In this document: positions 43,800-54,696 of the stretch, piece after piece
Numbering within the stretch: position 1 is the first letter of the stretch
How the letters are laid out: every line of letters begins with the position of its first letter
Source: Humulus lupulus
Taxonomy: Eukaryota > Streptophyta > Magnoliopsida > Rosales > Cannabaceae
Direction: 5' to 3'
NCBI RefSeq assembly: GCF_963169125.1
Contig: NC_084797.1
Location: 104,681,868-104,745,867 of the forward strand
DNA length: 64,000 bases
Translations under genes and position numbers: made by a program
Notes under the pieces: model-generated
The model's database searches: none
The model's input: the letters and a program-made list of their open reading frames with translations, nothing else
Told to the model about the DNA's origin: nothing

Positions 43800-45497
43800 T
43801 TTTTGAGGTTAGAAGCTCTGAGTTTTTATGAGTAGTAAGATAATTATAACTTTGATGTTTAAGGTTGAATTGAAGCTAGAAACTTGGGAACTAGCTGGGA
43901 TTCTGCTTAAAGAAGGGGTTCAGCTGATAAGGTAAACTTTAATTTATGATCTAGAAGCGTAAATTTGATTTTTGTAGTGTTGGTTTTAGTGTTTTAATGT
44001 TCTTGAGTTTCAGAGATTGAAATATGGATTGTAATGAGTTTTAGGTTGGGTTTCCTGTAGAATTATGATGTTAAAGTTGTCTTGAAAGTGTTGGGCATGA
44101 TTGATATTGAAATAGGGAGCTTTGGTATGGTTTTGGGTAAGGTTTGGAGGTTGGGAATGGTGGAAATTCTGGGTTTGAAGGGAAGGGCCGCGGCTCTGTT
44201 CTAGAGCGCTGCGGCCCTAGGATGAAGATGAGCCAGGAGGGCTCGGCCAAGGGGGAGCGCCGCGGCGCCCAACTCAAGGGCCGCGGCTAAGCTTTAAGGG
44301 CTGCAGCCCTTAGGCGCATACTTGAACGTTCAAGGTTTTTAAGTACGGGGATCGAGCCTAGGGTGCTCGGGATCAACTCACCACCGTGCTTGGTGGGATT
44401 CGACTTCCCGGAAGCTAGTTTTGTACATGAAAAACCTATATGTGAATATTAATGGAATCCATTATCTTGGTTGTGACTAGGTGATAAGGTAGGGCTCGGG
44501 AAGTGGATCGTGCTCGGGGGTCGTCCTTTCTAATTAAAGCACTTGGAATCAAGGTAAGAAAACTGCACTTGTGTAGGTGGATAGGATGGGACTATGTGTT
44601 CCCTATATTTGAATGTATTGTTATGTGAATGTGTTGGGACTAAGAGTTCCCTATAATTGTATAAATTTCATGAGGTGGTATTATGCCACGGGGACAAGAG
44701 ATAAGCGGCCTAAGGGTGCCGAAATCAATATTGGCGCACATGGCGCGGCTCGGACACTGGTATCCGAGGACATCTTATTAATCACTGAGCTCGGTTAAGC
44801 TGGCCAGAGTCAGTGGGTATGTCACTGGGCTTGGTCTAAGTGAGCCAAAGGCAGTGAATTAAATAGAGGGTGAGACCTGCGGGCATTAACCCTAGTTGTT
44901 GCTTGACATGTGTGTATTGTGGATTATTGTCTATGATTTGATGAGTGTTTGGAGCTGAATTATTGGTTAATGACCAGTGTGCAGCCTTGAATGTATTTAA
45001 TAGATTAATGGAACTGATTAATGCTTTGTGATTATCGGATTATGATCTGCGAGCTGTTTAGCTGCTAACACTGTTATGTTATGATATTATGTTTTCTTGC
45101 TGGGCTTTGGCTCACGGGTGCTACATGGTGCAGGTAAAGTAAGTTTACCATGGGTTTGAGAGCTCTGGGGGCAATGTGTACATTGTCAGTTGCTCGATCA
45201 CCACGGTCAAGGATTTGTACAGGGACAGGGACCTAAAACGTATATTTTTCCATTAGAGTGGCTGGGTTACTTATTTGTGATTAAGAATTTTGTATTTATG
45301 TCACTTAAACCCTGATTTGGTATCCCATGTATTAAACATTTGTTTTTAATAAAATTTAATCGTTTATAACCAAAATTCATTTTAACCTAATCTGTTTGTG
45401 TCAGTAGAAACACATTTCGAATTAAATTACTTGATTAGCAAGTCTTGCACTATTTCAAACACGCAGTGTAGCGGTCTTGGCTATCCAGGGCGTTACA
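43800..45497 (+). repeat. 3' LTR of C, right piece
   Basis: It continues the C LTR after the second CTGTG copy and ends CCAGGGCGTTACA. It keeps about 155 bp (around 44680-44850) that the 5' LTR has lost. It includes a GC-rich cluster (44188-44312), AAGGTAAG at 44551 and CAGGTAAA at 45131. Confidence 0.93.
44188..44312. other. GC-rich cluster in C 3' LTR
   Basis: GGGCCGCGGCTC, GCGCTGCGGCCC, GCGCCGCGGCGCCC and GGGCCGCGGC occur in 125 bp. It is the partner of 23752-23890. Confidence 0.8.
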
Positions 45498-45502
45498 TTC
45501 TT

Positions 45503-45700
45503 CCTCCGTTCTCTGCAGTCTAGCCTCCATTTCGGCCAATATCTGTTGCCAGTTCTGTGGGGCAGGTGGAGGGTCCTGACCCTGATTGTCATCCTCGGCC
45601 CTACTGCCGCGGAGTCTAGCTGATTGTCGAGGTATCTAAAAAAATATGCCTGAAACCAACGACGCCGCTCATCAGGCATGATAATAACGTCCAAAACCAC
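45503..45700 (-). pseudogene. N-terminal part of B gag
   Basis: The frame that enters from element C reads, on the minus strand, QSARLRGSRAEDDNQGQDPP and then ILAEMEARLQRTEEELRQM across the C insertion point. It is a basic, then acidic, then coiled-coil N-terminus. An ATG at 45698-45700 lies in another frame, so an indel near the T-run at 45638 separates the likely start from this frame. An intron ending at that T-run is a less likely alternative. Confidence 0.7.
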
Positions 45701-45945
45701 CGCCCAAACACATCAGTCATCCACAATAATATCTCATATAACATATAACACACAACGGTCCATGCCTTAGCATCATGCATATGTTAACTCATTCATCATG
45801 CTCTATATAAAATAAGCAGGCATACTGGGCATTCAAACACATTTTCAGACATATTAGCCAATCTTACCAACCAACCCTGAGTTAAGCCTGTCACTGACTG
45901 CATGTGTACATGTTCGGTCAATCTCCAGAACCAATAACCTTGGCT

Positions 45946-45958
45946 CACTCTGATACCA
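45946..45958 (-). other. Primer-binding site of B
   Basis: The minus strand reads TTGGTATCAGAGT just past the LTR end. It matches the tRNA-Met site except for its last base. Confidence 0.85.
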
Positions 45959-45961
45959 AGT

Positions 45962-46377
45962 TGTAACGCCCTACTTCCTTAGAGCCGTTACTAAGTGAGT
46001 TTAAAAACATGCTTCCAACTCGCTAATCGAGGTTTTAAGTCAAACAGTGTAATTAAGCCATAATCAGAGCAAAAATGTAGAATTAAATCCATATCATTGA
46101 AGATCATAAAAATTTGACACTTGGGATCCCAAAATACAGTTTAGAAATATTTAGAACATAAAAACTGTACTAAGTCGGCTAAACGACAAAATCTAAGTTC
46201 ATTTACAAGCATCTCCCAAAATCCTCTGGCTGTGGCAGCCAGGCTGGCCAAACATGTACACGCCGCCTCACGCCTGCTATACTCATGGTTGGTTGATCTT
46301 CCCTTTACCCTTACCTGCACCACAGAGCATCTGTGAGCTGAAGCCCAGCAAGAAAACCCACAAATAGATAACATATG
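45962..46377 (-). repeat. 5' LTR of B, truncated
   Basis: It matches 3411-3826 with about 20 mismatches over 416 bp by eye. The remaining roughly 1.6 kb of the LTR is missing. The break falls at ACATATG, followed by element F. Confidence 0.92.
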
Positions 46378-48804
46378 ATCCTTATTTGGTTTTGAACCCA
46401 TTCAAGAAATTCATACTCAAAAATTTGAGACTAAACCCTAAGTCTCAGGGAGACTTATCCTACAATCTCGACACCTAGGCTCGGGTATCATAATAGTATT
46501 TTCCCACAATCCGCTAAAAATCTTATTCTTTAAAAGTATCGCTATTAACCCGTACTTTCACAAGTCGGTTAATTATATAGTAGATTTTAGCCAGTATTAT
46601 ATCCAGAAAATACTAATTAAATTCCTAAATTATATTTTAAGAAAATAATCTCTTAATTTTCCTTTATTTTTTTTAAGGTTTTAATCTCTAAAAACTGGTT
46701 TAAGGAAATAGCCTAATTTTAACTTAATTAGGAAAACTGTTACAGATTTCTTTTCTTAACTAGTTAATTTTCCAAAGTCAATTATCAAGTTTACTTACTA
46801 GAAAAATAATTTATTTAATTATTTTCTCAAAATATAGGGTTTTAAACCCTCTTTTAATTTATTAACTTATTGATAAATTAAATCTTTTATTTTTTTTAGA
46901 AAGAATAAAAATTCTTTAATAAAAATAATTCTCACTAATCTCAAAGTGGTATTTTAGGTCAAAATATTTTTTCAAGACTTACCATGTTTTTATCTTGCAA
47001 TAAGAGAAATTTTACTTTTTACCTTAAGTTCCAAAATCTCATTTTTACACATTTTAACTACATACTTTGTTAGGTCATAACTTGAAATTTTCTTACAAAA
47101 TTGTTACCACAATTTCCCAATTCCAATTTTTGTATACCCTTTAGTTCTTTGCAAAATATTAGGTCAAAAGGAGCATATTTTATTTGTGAAAATATTTTCC
47201 AACAACGAGGTAAAAATGACCTTATTTTCAAGTTCTTATTTTTTTTCAAACTTTGGCACTTAATAACATTCAAACCGTTCAATATTTTGTTACCATATTT
47301 TACAGGAGAATTCTAGGTTATGCCAAGAATATGTCCACAATGTTTTACAAAAATCTGGGTACATTTGACATATACAGTGGCTGTCCAAACTTGGCTCGGA
47401 AATTAAGAATACGAAAAAACAGTTTTTTACCTAAACTTTGAAATAGCATAATTTACTCATTTCTAAACAGTTTTGAGTGTTTCAAAAGCTAAATTGTATG
47501 TACTCCATATCAAAAACATCACCATACAAATAAATTTTACGAAATAAATATACAGTGGATGCTTGACCCCTTGAAAGTCACAGCTCAGAACATGTATTTT
47601 TGTTTTTGGGTTTTCAACAAAACTCTTGGGGATTTTGGTTCCTATTTTCAAAAATCAACACAAAAGCATCATAAAAATTATAAAGCAACTATCATAGCCT
47701 TATTAAATTACCAATAAGAAACTTTATGCATTAAATATACAAAATAATGCTTAAAAAAATAAAAATCATGTAATAACAACCATAAAAAGTTAACTTTTTA
47801 CCTCTTGTTGTTCTTGCTTTAGGTTTGGATCTTTCTACTAGCTTTGGATCCTTAAAAACCCTTTGAAAACCTTAACCTTAACCCTTTGAAAAATCTATGG
47901 TCAAAACTTTACAAAAGTCTAGTTTTCTGAAACTTTACGTTAGGGAAACGCTTCCTTGACCAAAGCCTAAGCTTCCAAGCCTTCTTAGTGTTCTTGAGGT
48001 TGAAAATGTAGAGAAAACTTGAGAGAGTCTTCAAAAAAAAAAAGATGATAGTGATTGTGAGAGAGAGGGAATCGGTTTTGGGGAGGGTTAGAAGAGTTTA
48101 AACAACTCTTAAATATCTTAAAACACTTTAGTGTTTTTCTTACTATCCACTTGCCTAGTAACCCTAATATTTAAAATGGGGATTAAACGTAAATAATTTG
48201 GTCTACCCAAATAAATTCCCCACATGGTCGGCCACCCTTTATTTTATTTATGTCATATTTTTTTTAAATGGTTAATAATTATTTCCTATGAAGAAAAATC
48301 TAGATGGACTTTCGGTAACCTTTTTCACTCTTATTAAGTTTTAAAAATAAAACTTAACACATAATAATTAAATTAAATGTCTCTCACATTTAGTTTAATT
48401 AATCACACAATAAAATTTATCCTAAGGTCAATTCTTGGAATAATATTCCTCTTTTCAGTAAAATTAAGCATATAACACCAAAATACCCTAAAATTTCCAC
48501 ATTCTCCAAGGTTATTATTTTTCACCAAACATTAATTTTTATGAATTTATTTTATGCCCAAAATATATTTTCCATAATTTTTCATTTTATTTTCCGTGAT
48601 TTTTATCCAATTAGGATTTTTGTGTTGGTCAAAGACCGAAAGTCTTTTCTTGACTTTTAAACACAAAACTCATAATTTGGCTAGCAATAACTCATGGAAA
48701 CAAATTCCAAACAAATATAATATTATTTAAAATAATATTCTTAACTTGGGTAAAACAATCGCGACTCGAGTCGTTTCAAGGTACCTGAAATGCAGGATGT
48801 TACA
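46378..48804 (-). repeat. 3' LTR of F (truncated)
   Basis: On the minus strand it starts TGTAACATCCTGC at 48804. It follows the D LTR to the point matching about 22015, then is cut at 46378. It is AT-rich with no gene. Confidence 0.9.
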
Positions 48805-48815
48805 ATATTTACATG

Positions 48816-50209
48816 CTATAGAGGATTCGTCCTCGAAACGTAAAACAAATGAGGATACAGCTCCTTCATCTTTTCTTCAGTTTCCCAGGTTGCCTCTTCA
48901 ATGCCATGGTTACACCACTGCACCTTTACCAATGGCACCGTCTTGTTCCTCAACACTTTTTCCTTTCGGTCTAGAATCATCACTGGCTTCTCCTCATATA
49001 CGAGTTGAGCATCAATACTTAACTTCTCATAGCTGAGTACATGTGAGGGATTGCGCATGTATTTTCTCAACAAGGATACATGAAACATGTCATGCACCTT
49101 AGACATGGCTGGCGGAAGAGCTAAACGATAAGCTACTTCCCCAATCGTCTCTATGATTTCGAAATGTCCAATGAACCTTGGGCTAAGCTTTCCTTTCTTC
49201 CTGAACCGCATAGCCCCTTGTAGCGGAGCTACCTTCAGCAACACATTATCACCAACCTTAAACACCAGGGGTCTCCTGCGTCGGTCGACATGTTTGCGTT
49301 GTTGATCAACCAAAGTTTGCAAGCGTTGACTTATCTGTCGGATGTCCTCGATAATCTGATCAACCTCATCTGATCTGAGAAACTTTCTTTCATCGGTCTT
49401 GTGCCAATGAATTAGTGATTAACATTTCCTTCTGTAAAAATCCTCATACACAGCCATCTTGATGGAATCATGATAGCTATTACTGTAAGCGAACTCTATC
49501 AGTGAAAGCTTCTCATTCCATGACCCTTGAAAGTCGAGCACGTAGGCTCTTAGCATATCTTCCAGGGTCTTAATTGTTTTTTCGCTATGACCATCTTTTT
49601 GCGGGTGAAAAGAAGTGCTGAACTTTAATTTGTACACAACCTCGTTTGGATTCTATCCCAGAATGTCGAGGTGAAACGTCCATCGTCATCTGATACGATG
49701 GAGTTGGGTACACGATACAGTCTCATTATTTATTCAATGCAAATATTTGCTAACTTATGTGCCCCATAAGTTACCTTGATCGACTAAAAATGAGCAGACT
49801 TAGTCAGCCTGTCTACGATAACCCAAATGGCATTGTTCTCCTTTGGAGCTGTTGGTAGACCTTTGACAAAGTTCATAGTGACCATCTCCCACTTCCATTC
49901 CAGAATTTCTAAGGGTTGCAACAATCTGGCTGCCCGTTGATGCTCGGCCTTTGTCTGCTGACAAGTCAAGCAGTGTGCCACATATTCTATCATCTCCTTT
50001 TTCATCCCAGGCCACCAAAAGTACTTTTTCAAGTCCTGGTACATTTTCGTGGTACCCGGATGCATGGCATAAGGAGCATTATGTCCCTCGAAGAAGATCT
50101 GCTTCTCGATCTCGCCATCATCCGGAACACATATTCTTCCCTTGAACCCCAATACTCCATCTTCGAATATATGGAATCTTGGTCGCCCCTTGTCCCTCAC
50201 TTCATACAT
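48816..50209 (-). pseudogene. Integrase and chromodomain-like tail of F
   Basis: Pieces 49784-50209, 49419-49637 and 48816-49322 follow each other on the minus strand. They carry [30 protein letters not shown] (catalytic D changed to N at the first site), FHPQKDGHSEKTIK and the tail [17 protein letters not shown]. Frameshifts and stops separate them; the second catalytic D region (49640-49780) is broken. It aligns with D 18126-19666 throughout. Confidence 0.88.
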
Positions 50210-50236
50210 CAGTCCTTGAACCTAAGGATCGACTAA

Positions 50237-50773
50237 CTACCTGCCTTTTATAGCTTCCATAATGGTAGGCTCGATAGAGAGGTTAGCCAATTGACCAACT
50301 ACTATCTCTAAATACAAGGTAGCAAGGTCGACTTGTAACTGTGGCAAAATCTCTTTCACTGTCATCACGTAAGCACTTGGTCGTCGACTCAATGCATCTA
50401 CCACCTTGTTTGCTTTTCTCGAGTGGTACAGAATGTCGCATTCATAGTCGTTGAATAGCTCCAACAGTCGAGGATGTCTCATATTCAATTCCTTCTGAGT
50501 GAAGAAATACTTCAGGCTTTTGTGACCAGTGTTGATGTCGCAGTGTATCCCGTACAGGTAGTGCCTCAAAATTTTCAGTGCGAAAACCACCACTGCCAGC
50601 TCCAAGTCATGAGTTGGATAGTTCTTCTCATGATTTTTTAGCTGTCGACAAGCGTAAGAAATTACTTTTGCATGTTCCATCATCACTGCTCCCAACCCTC
50701 GACATGAGGCATCGCTATAAATAGTATATCCCTCTGTGCAATTAAGGATTGTCAGCACTGGGGTCATCGTCAA
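50237..50773 (-). pseudogene. RNase H of F
   Basis: This is a 178-codon piece. It has [16 protein letters not shown] (first catalytic D kept), [20 protein letters not shown], and [16 protein letters not shown]. The codon that is TAA in D is AAA here, which shows that the D stop is derived. Confidence 0.88.
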
Positions 50774-52317
50774 TCTTGTTTTCAGCTCCTAAAAACTCTT
50801 ATCTTCTCACACTTGTTAGTCCATTCATACTTGATGTTTTTGCGGGTGAGGGCAGTTAGAGGTGCAACTATTTTGGAAAATCCTTCCACAAATCGCTGTT
50901 AATATCCCACTAGCCCAAGAAAACTTCTAACCTCATGAGCATTTTTCGGAGGTTTTCACTGCTTAACAGCTTTTATCTTGGCGGGATCTACCAAAATTCC
51001 GTCTCCCAACATTATGTGCCCGAAAAAACTAACTTTCTCTAGCCAAAATTTGCACTTCGAAAACTTAGCGTAAAGCTTTTCCACAGATGCTGAAGCACCA
51101 ATCCTAGATGTGTTGCATTTTCTTCTTGTCTATTCGAGTAAATTAGAATATCATCAATGAACACGATGACGAACTTGTCCAAATACTCATGAAATACGCG
51201 ATTCATGAGATCCATGAATGTTGCAGGTGCATTGGTTAGTCCAAAGGACATCACTAAGAACTTGTAGTGACCGTAGTGTGTTCTGAAGTCATCTTTGGTA
51301 TATCCGTCTCTTTAACCTTTAGCTGACGATTGCCTCATCACATATCTATTTTGGAAAATATTGACGCTCCTTGTAGTTGATCGAAAAGATTGTCAATCCT
51401 AGGCAATGGATATATGTTCTTGATCATTACTTTGTTTAGCTGCAATAGTCAATGCACATTTTCATCGAGCCGTCTTTCTAATTCACGTATATGATCGGGG
51501 CTCCCCACGGAGAATGGCTTGGTCTTATGAACTTCTTGTCCAGTAACTCTTGCAGTTGGGACTGCAACTCCTTGAGTTCAGCTGGCACCATCCTGTAAAG
51601 AGTCTTTGAGATTGGCACAGTTCCCGGAATTAGCTCTATCTCAAACACAATCTCTCGGTCTTGTGGAATCCCTGGGAGATCTTCAAGAAATACATCAGGA
51701 AACTTGCACCGAATCGGTATATCAGAAGGTTTTTGAATCGTCTCTTTATCCTTATCCACTATGTTTTCCAGAAAAATGATGCATCCGTCACTCAACTTTT
51801 TTCTTGCTTTCATCGCAGAAATCATGGGGCACTTCTTTTGTCTTGACGCACCCTTGAACTCGAATGGTTCTTCTCCCGCTGGGGTGAAGACCACTTTTCT
51901 GCACTTGCAATTGATAACGGCTCTATATCTAGTTAACCAATCCATCCCAAATATGACGTTGTATTCATGTAGGTCCAAGACTAATAGATCCACCATTAGC
52001 TCACGACCTTCAACCCAAACTGGTATGGCTCTAACCCATGTCCGCACCAGCATATCCTCTTCCGAAGGCAAGGATACCCCATAAATAATAGGCATAGGCT
52101 CAGGCTTTCTATTTAATTTTTCCCCAAAGGATGTAGATACAAAATAATGTGATGCACCTGTATCCATTAATGCATATGCCGAGGTTAGGGCGATACAGAT
52201 CTGACCTGAAACCATATCATATGGTCTAGCTCTTTTGTCGCTTTGCGTAAGCGTATAAACTCGAGGCAGAGCTCCAATTTGTTTATGCTGGTCATTTCCA
52301 TTGCTCTTGGGTGACAT
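50774..52317 (-). pseudogene. Protease and reverse transcriptase of F
   Basis: The piece 51478-52317 carries the protease motif MDTGASHYFVS, GMDWLTRYR and the RT start ([24 protein letters not shown]). The piece 51039-51254 holds [14 protein letters not shown] and the catalytic [13 protein letters not shown]. The RT fingers between them (51255-51477) and the thumb (50774-51038) are readable only with frameshifts. Order and sequence follow D. Confidence 0.88.
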
Positions 52318-53510
52318 TCGACACTCTTTAGCAAAGTGCCCTGGTTTCCACAGTTATAACATAACCCACACTCGCCCTGATGGAGTCGGTTACACTTGTT
52401 GCACAGTGGCCATTTTTCAACTCACGTCTCGGCTATTTGTTGGGACTAGCCATTTCCTAATTGGGAGGTCCCCCTTTTCTTTTGTTATTTCCCCCAAAAA
52501 CAAGCCATATGCCTCTTGGATTATTTGTTCGCCTCGAGTTCTGGCCGAATCTCGGGTTGAATTTTCCACTTGGGCCATTCTGATTGGCCTTAAACTGTCT
52601 GGGGTTGTTGGGAGTGTACCTCTTGTCTTCGTTCTTCTATGGTTCTGGCTTGTCTAACACGGCCCAAGACTCTTGGCGAAGAGCCCATTCTACAGCTTCG
52701 ACATATGTCTCTGTGCCAGTTCTACAAGTGTCTACACACCTGGCAATGTCTCTGCGTAGGCCTTTCATAAAACTGCAGGTCTTATTCTCTTCAGTGTTCA
52801 CATAGTTCTTCACGAACCTAGACACTCGACGTTCCCTGCTTCAGATTAGTGAACTCATTCACTTTGTGCTCGATCACTGCCTTACTAAAGTACTTGCCAT
52901 TGAACAAGGTCAAGAACTCTAGCCATTCCATCTCGGCAATATTATGCCCTTTCTTGGCTGCGTCCCACCAGATGCGGGCGTCTTTTCTCAGCAAATAGGT
53001 CAGACAAACTACCTTCTCTCTCTGGGTAGTTCCAATGAAGTCGAAGATCCTTTCCAAAATACTGATCCATTACTCTCCCATTGATGGGTCACTGCTCCCA
53101 TTGAATATAGATGGATGCTGGTTATCGAACCATTCTGATATAGGTTTCGCTTGGGCAGCTCTTGATACTTCTACTGGCAGTACCGGTTGCTCAACGAAAA
53201 CCTGCGGGCCAGGGTTCTGCTCTTCATTGTTCTGAGCATTATTGGGTGGCATGGGGAGTTGTCCCAAAAGGGTGTTAAACCTTTATGCTTGGAGGGCATC
53301 AGAGTCCTACTGTCTCTTTTGCCCTCTTTCAATTTGGGCTCCTTGCGTCTCCACTAGCCTTTGCAGATTATTTATCTGCTCGGCTATCTCACAAAATCTA
53401 GTAGCTTTGTTTGGAGCTCTAGCGGCAGGCACATTCTTAGCTATATTAGCAGGCGTAGCCTAGCCTTGGCCAGCAACACCTCTTCCTCTTTGAGCTCTTA
53501 TCCTTGCCAT
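52318..53510 (-). pseudogene. Gag of F
   Basis: ATG at 53508-53510 (ATGGCAAGG) gives the start that D has lost. The N-terminus is basic; the gag core appears at 52818-53057 ([30 protein letters not shown]) and 52637-52825. The zinc-knuckle area (52320-52420) is present but frame-broken. Stops and shifts occur throughout. Confidence 0.85.
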
Positions 53511-54681
53511 TTTGTTTTATTTCAAATCAAAAAGCTCCTAAGCGCATAAGGACGAGAATTTAATACCAACACATATAGTTAATTAACCTAATTAAGCACG
53601 CCAAATATATCAAGCACAACAAGCAATCAATACTTTTTAGCAAAAGTTAGCAACTTTATTTCATAACTTATACCATATAAAACAATGTTTTAAATTTGGG
53701 TCAGCTAGTGTAAGGGATTTACAAAATTAGCCCTAAAAGAAACGGACTTATATCCCTGCTAGACAATTTCTTATTTCCTTAATTATATACAAGGTAGGTA
53801 CATCTTTCAAAAGTAGGTGGGTTTCTAACACCTTTGTATCTCCTAACACAAAATCGGTGTCGTTGTCGGCGACCATATCAGAACATTCCTCAGGATCCTC
53901 CTCGAGATCTTCCTAAGGATCATCCTTGGGATCTTCCTCAAGATCCTCCTCAGGATCCTCCTCGAGATCTTCCTAAGGATCATCCTCGGGATCTTCCTCA
54001 AGATCCTCCTCGGGATCTTCCTCAGGATCCACCTCGGGATCTTCCTCAGTCTAGTCCATCGGCTCCTCATAAGAAATTTCCCCGTCACCAAGTTTTTCGT
54101 CAGCCACTTCCTCCACTGGCAGGTTCTCAGCTACAACTCGGGCCTCTACTACCACTGGATTTGCTGTTGCTCGTCATTTTGCTGCCTCTATCGCATATGC
54201 CTGGGCATTCTGTTTAGCAAAGAGCTCGCAGAAGTCTATATGCCACCTTGACCTCCTACCCAGAGGTCCAAAGTTCATCTCAATTGATATTCTGAAGGTA
54301 GTCTAGTATGGTGTAGCTGGCCTTGAGTGCCTCTCCTAGTACCAAAGAAAAGTTGTGCCTCTTAGGTACAAACTTCCCAATCCTACCCTAACAGTACGAG
54401 GAGTACCGATGTCTCTGTGAAATACGGCAGGTGCTATGCTTGTAAAGGCACAGTAGATCTAGACTATCTGCCAGTGGTCATACACCATAGGGGGGTCGAC
54501 TATGATGGGATCCATCGCCTCTAGTTCGCCAGCCATTTTTTTACTAATCTATAGTTTATAGAGTTGAGGTAAATAAAAGAAAGTAACAGACACAGATATG
54601 AAAAGACAGTACTTACAGTGAGTGCTGGCCTATCTTTGTGAAATATACATTTGGGTTGTCTACAGAACCGGCTCAACTTAA
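53511..54681 (-). other. Leader of F with candidate intron and decayed extra ORF
   Basis: From the primer site the minus strand has a GTAAGTACTG donor at 54616 and a CTATAG acceptor ending at 54549. This is a 68-nt intron candidate equivalent to the one in D. An ATG follows at 54535-54537 (MAGELEAMDPIIVDPPMVYD). The frame then continues with stops and shifts through ELFAKQNAQAYAIEAAK and VVAENLPVEEVADEKLG into an acidic repeat (53881-54053). No homology to a named protein is recognised. Confidence 0.5.
53881..54053 (-). repeat. Acidic codon tandem repeat in F leader
   Basis: On the minus strand units such as GAGGAAGATCCC and GAGGAGGATCTT repeat about a dozen times and encode EEDPEEDL-type peptide. 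A higher-order unit of about 51 bp is visible. D has only one or two units at the same place. Confidence 0.85.
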
Positions 54682-54693
54682 GCTCTGATACCA
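54682..54693 (-). other. Primer-binding site of F
   Basis: TGGTATCAGAGC on the minus strand, as in D. The LTR end just before it reads GTTATA, so the terminal CA has mutated to TA. Confidence 0.9.
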
Positions 54694-54696
54694 ACT

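Larger units (their letters stand above)
9865..45497 (+). mobile_element. Element C: large Ty3/gypsy element hosting D, H and E
   Basis: C spans 9865-45497, flanked by TTCTT on both sides. Without its guests it consists of a 5' LTR (9865-10146 plus 23520-24923), an internal region (24924-28083 plus 39647-40795) and a 3' LTR (40796-41536 plus 43800-45497; 2439 bp). The internal region is about 4.3 kb, with a tRNA-Met primer site and a polypurine tract. It keeps only weak traces of gag and no long open frame. LTR copies differ at roughly 6% of sites in the last 530 bp, counted by eye. Confidence 0.92.
45498..46377 (-). mobile_element. Element B, right part
   Basis: After the TTCTT duplication the B gag continues upstream on the minus strand to its start region, leader, primer site and the end of its 5' LTR. 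The LTR breaks off at 46377, where F sequence starts. Joining this to 3411-9864 gives one element with the usual domain order. Confidence 0.9.

Noticed and set aside
46141..46401. Open frame with FSCWASAH-type peptide in B, E and I LTRs
   Set aside because: The peptide recurs because the LTR DNA is conserved. It has no consistent start, spans the B-F junction here, and is broken in C.
53834..54217. Plus-strand open frame rich in DPPRDLP-type repeats
   Set aside because: It is the antisense of the acidic repeat in the F leader. The codon-level pattern fits the minus strand, and D has no equivalent plus-strand frame.
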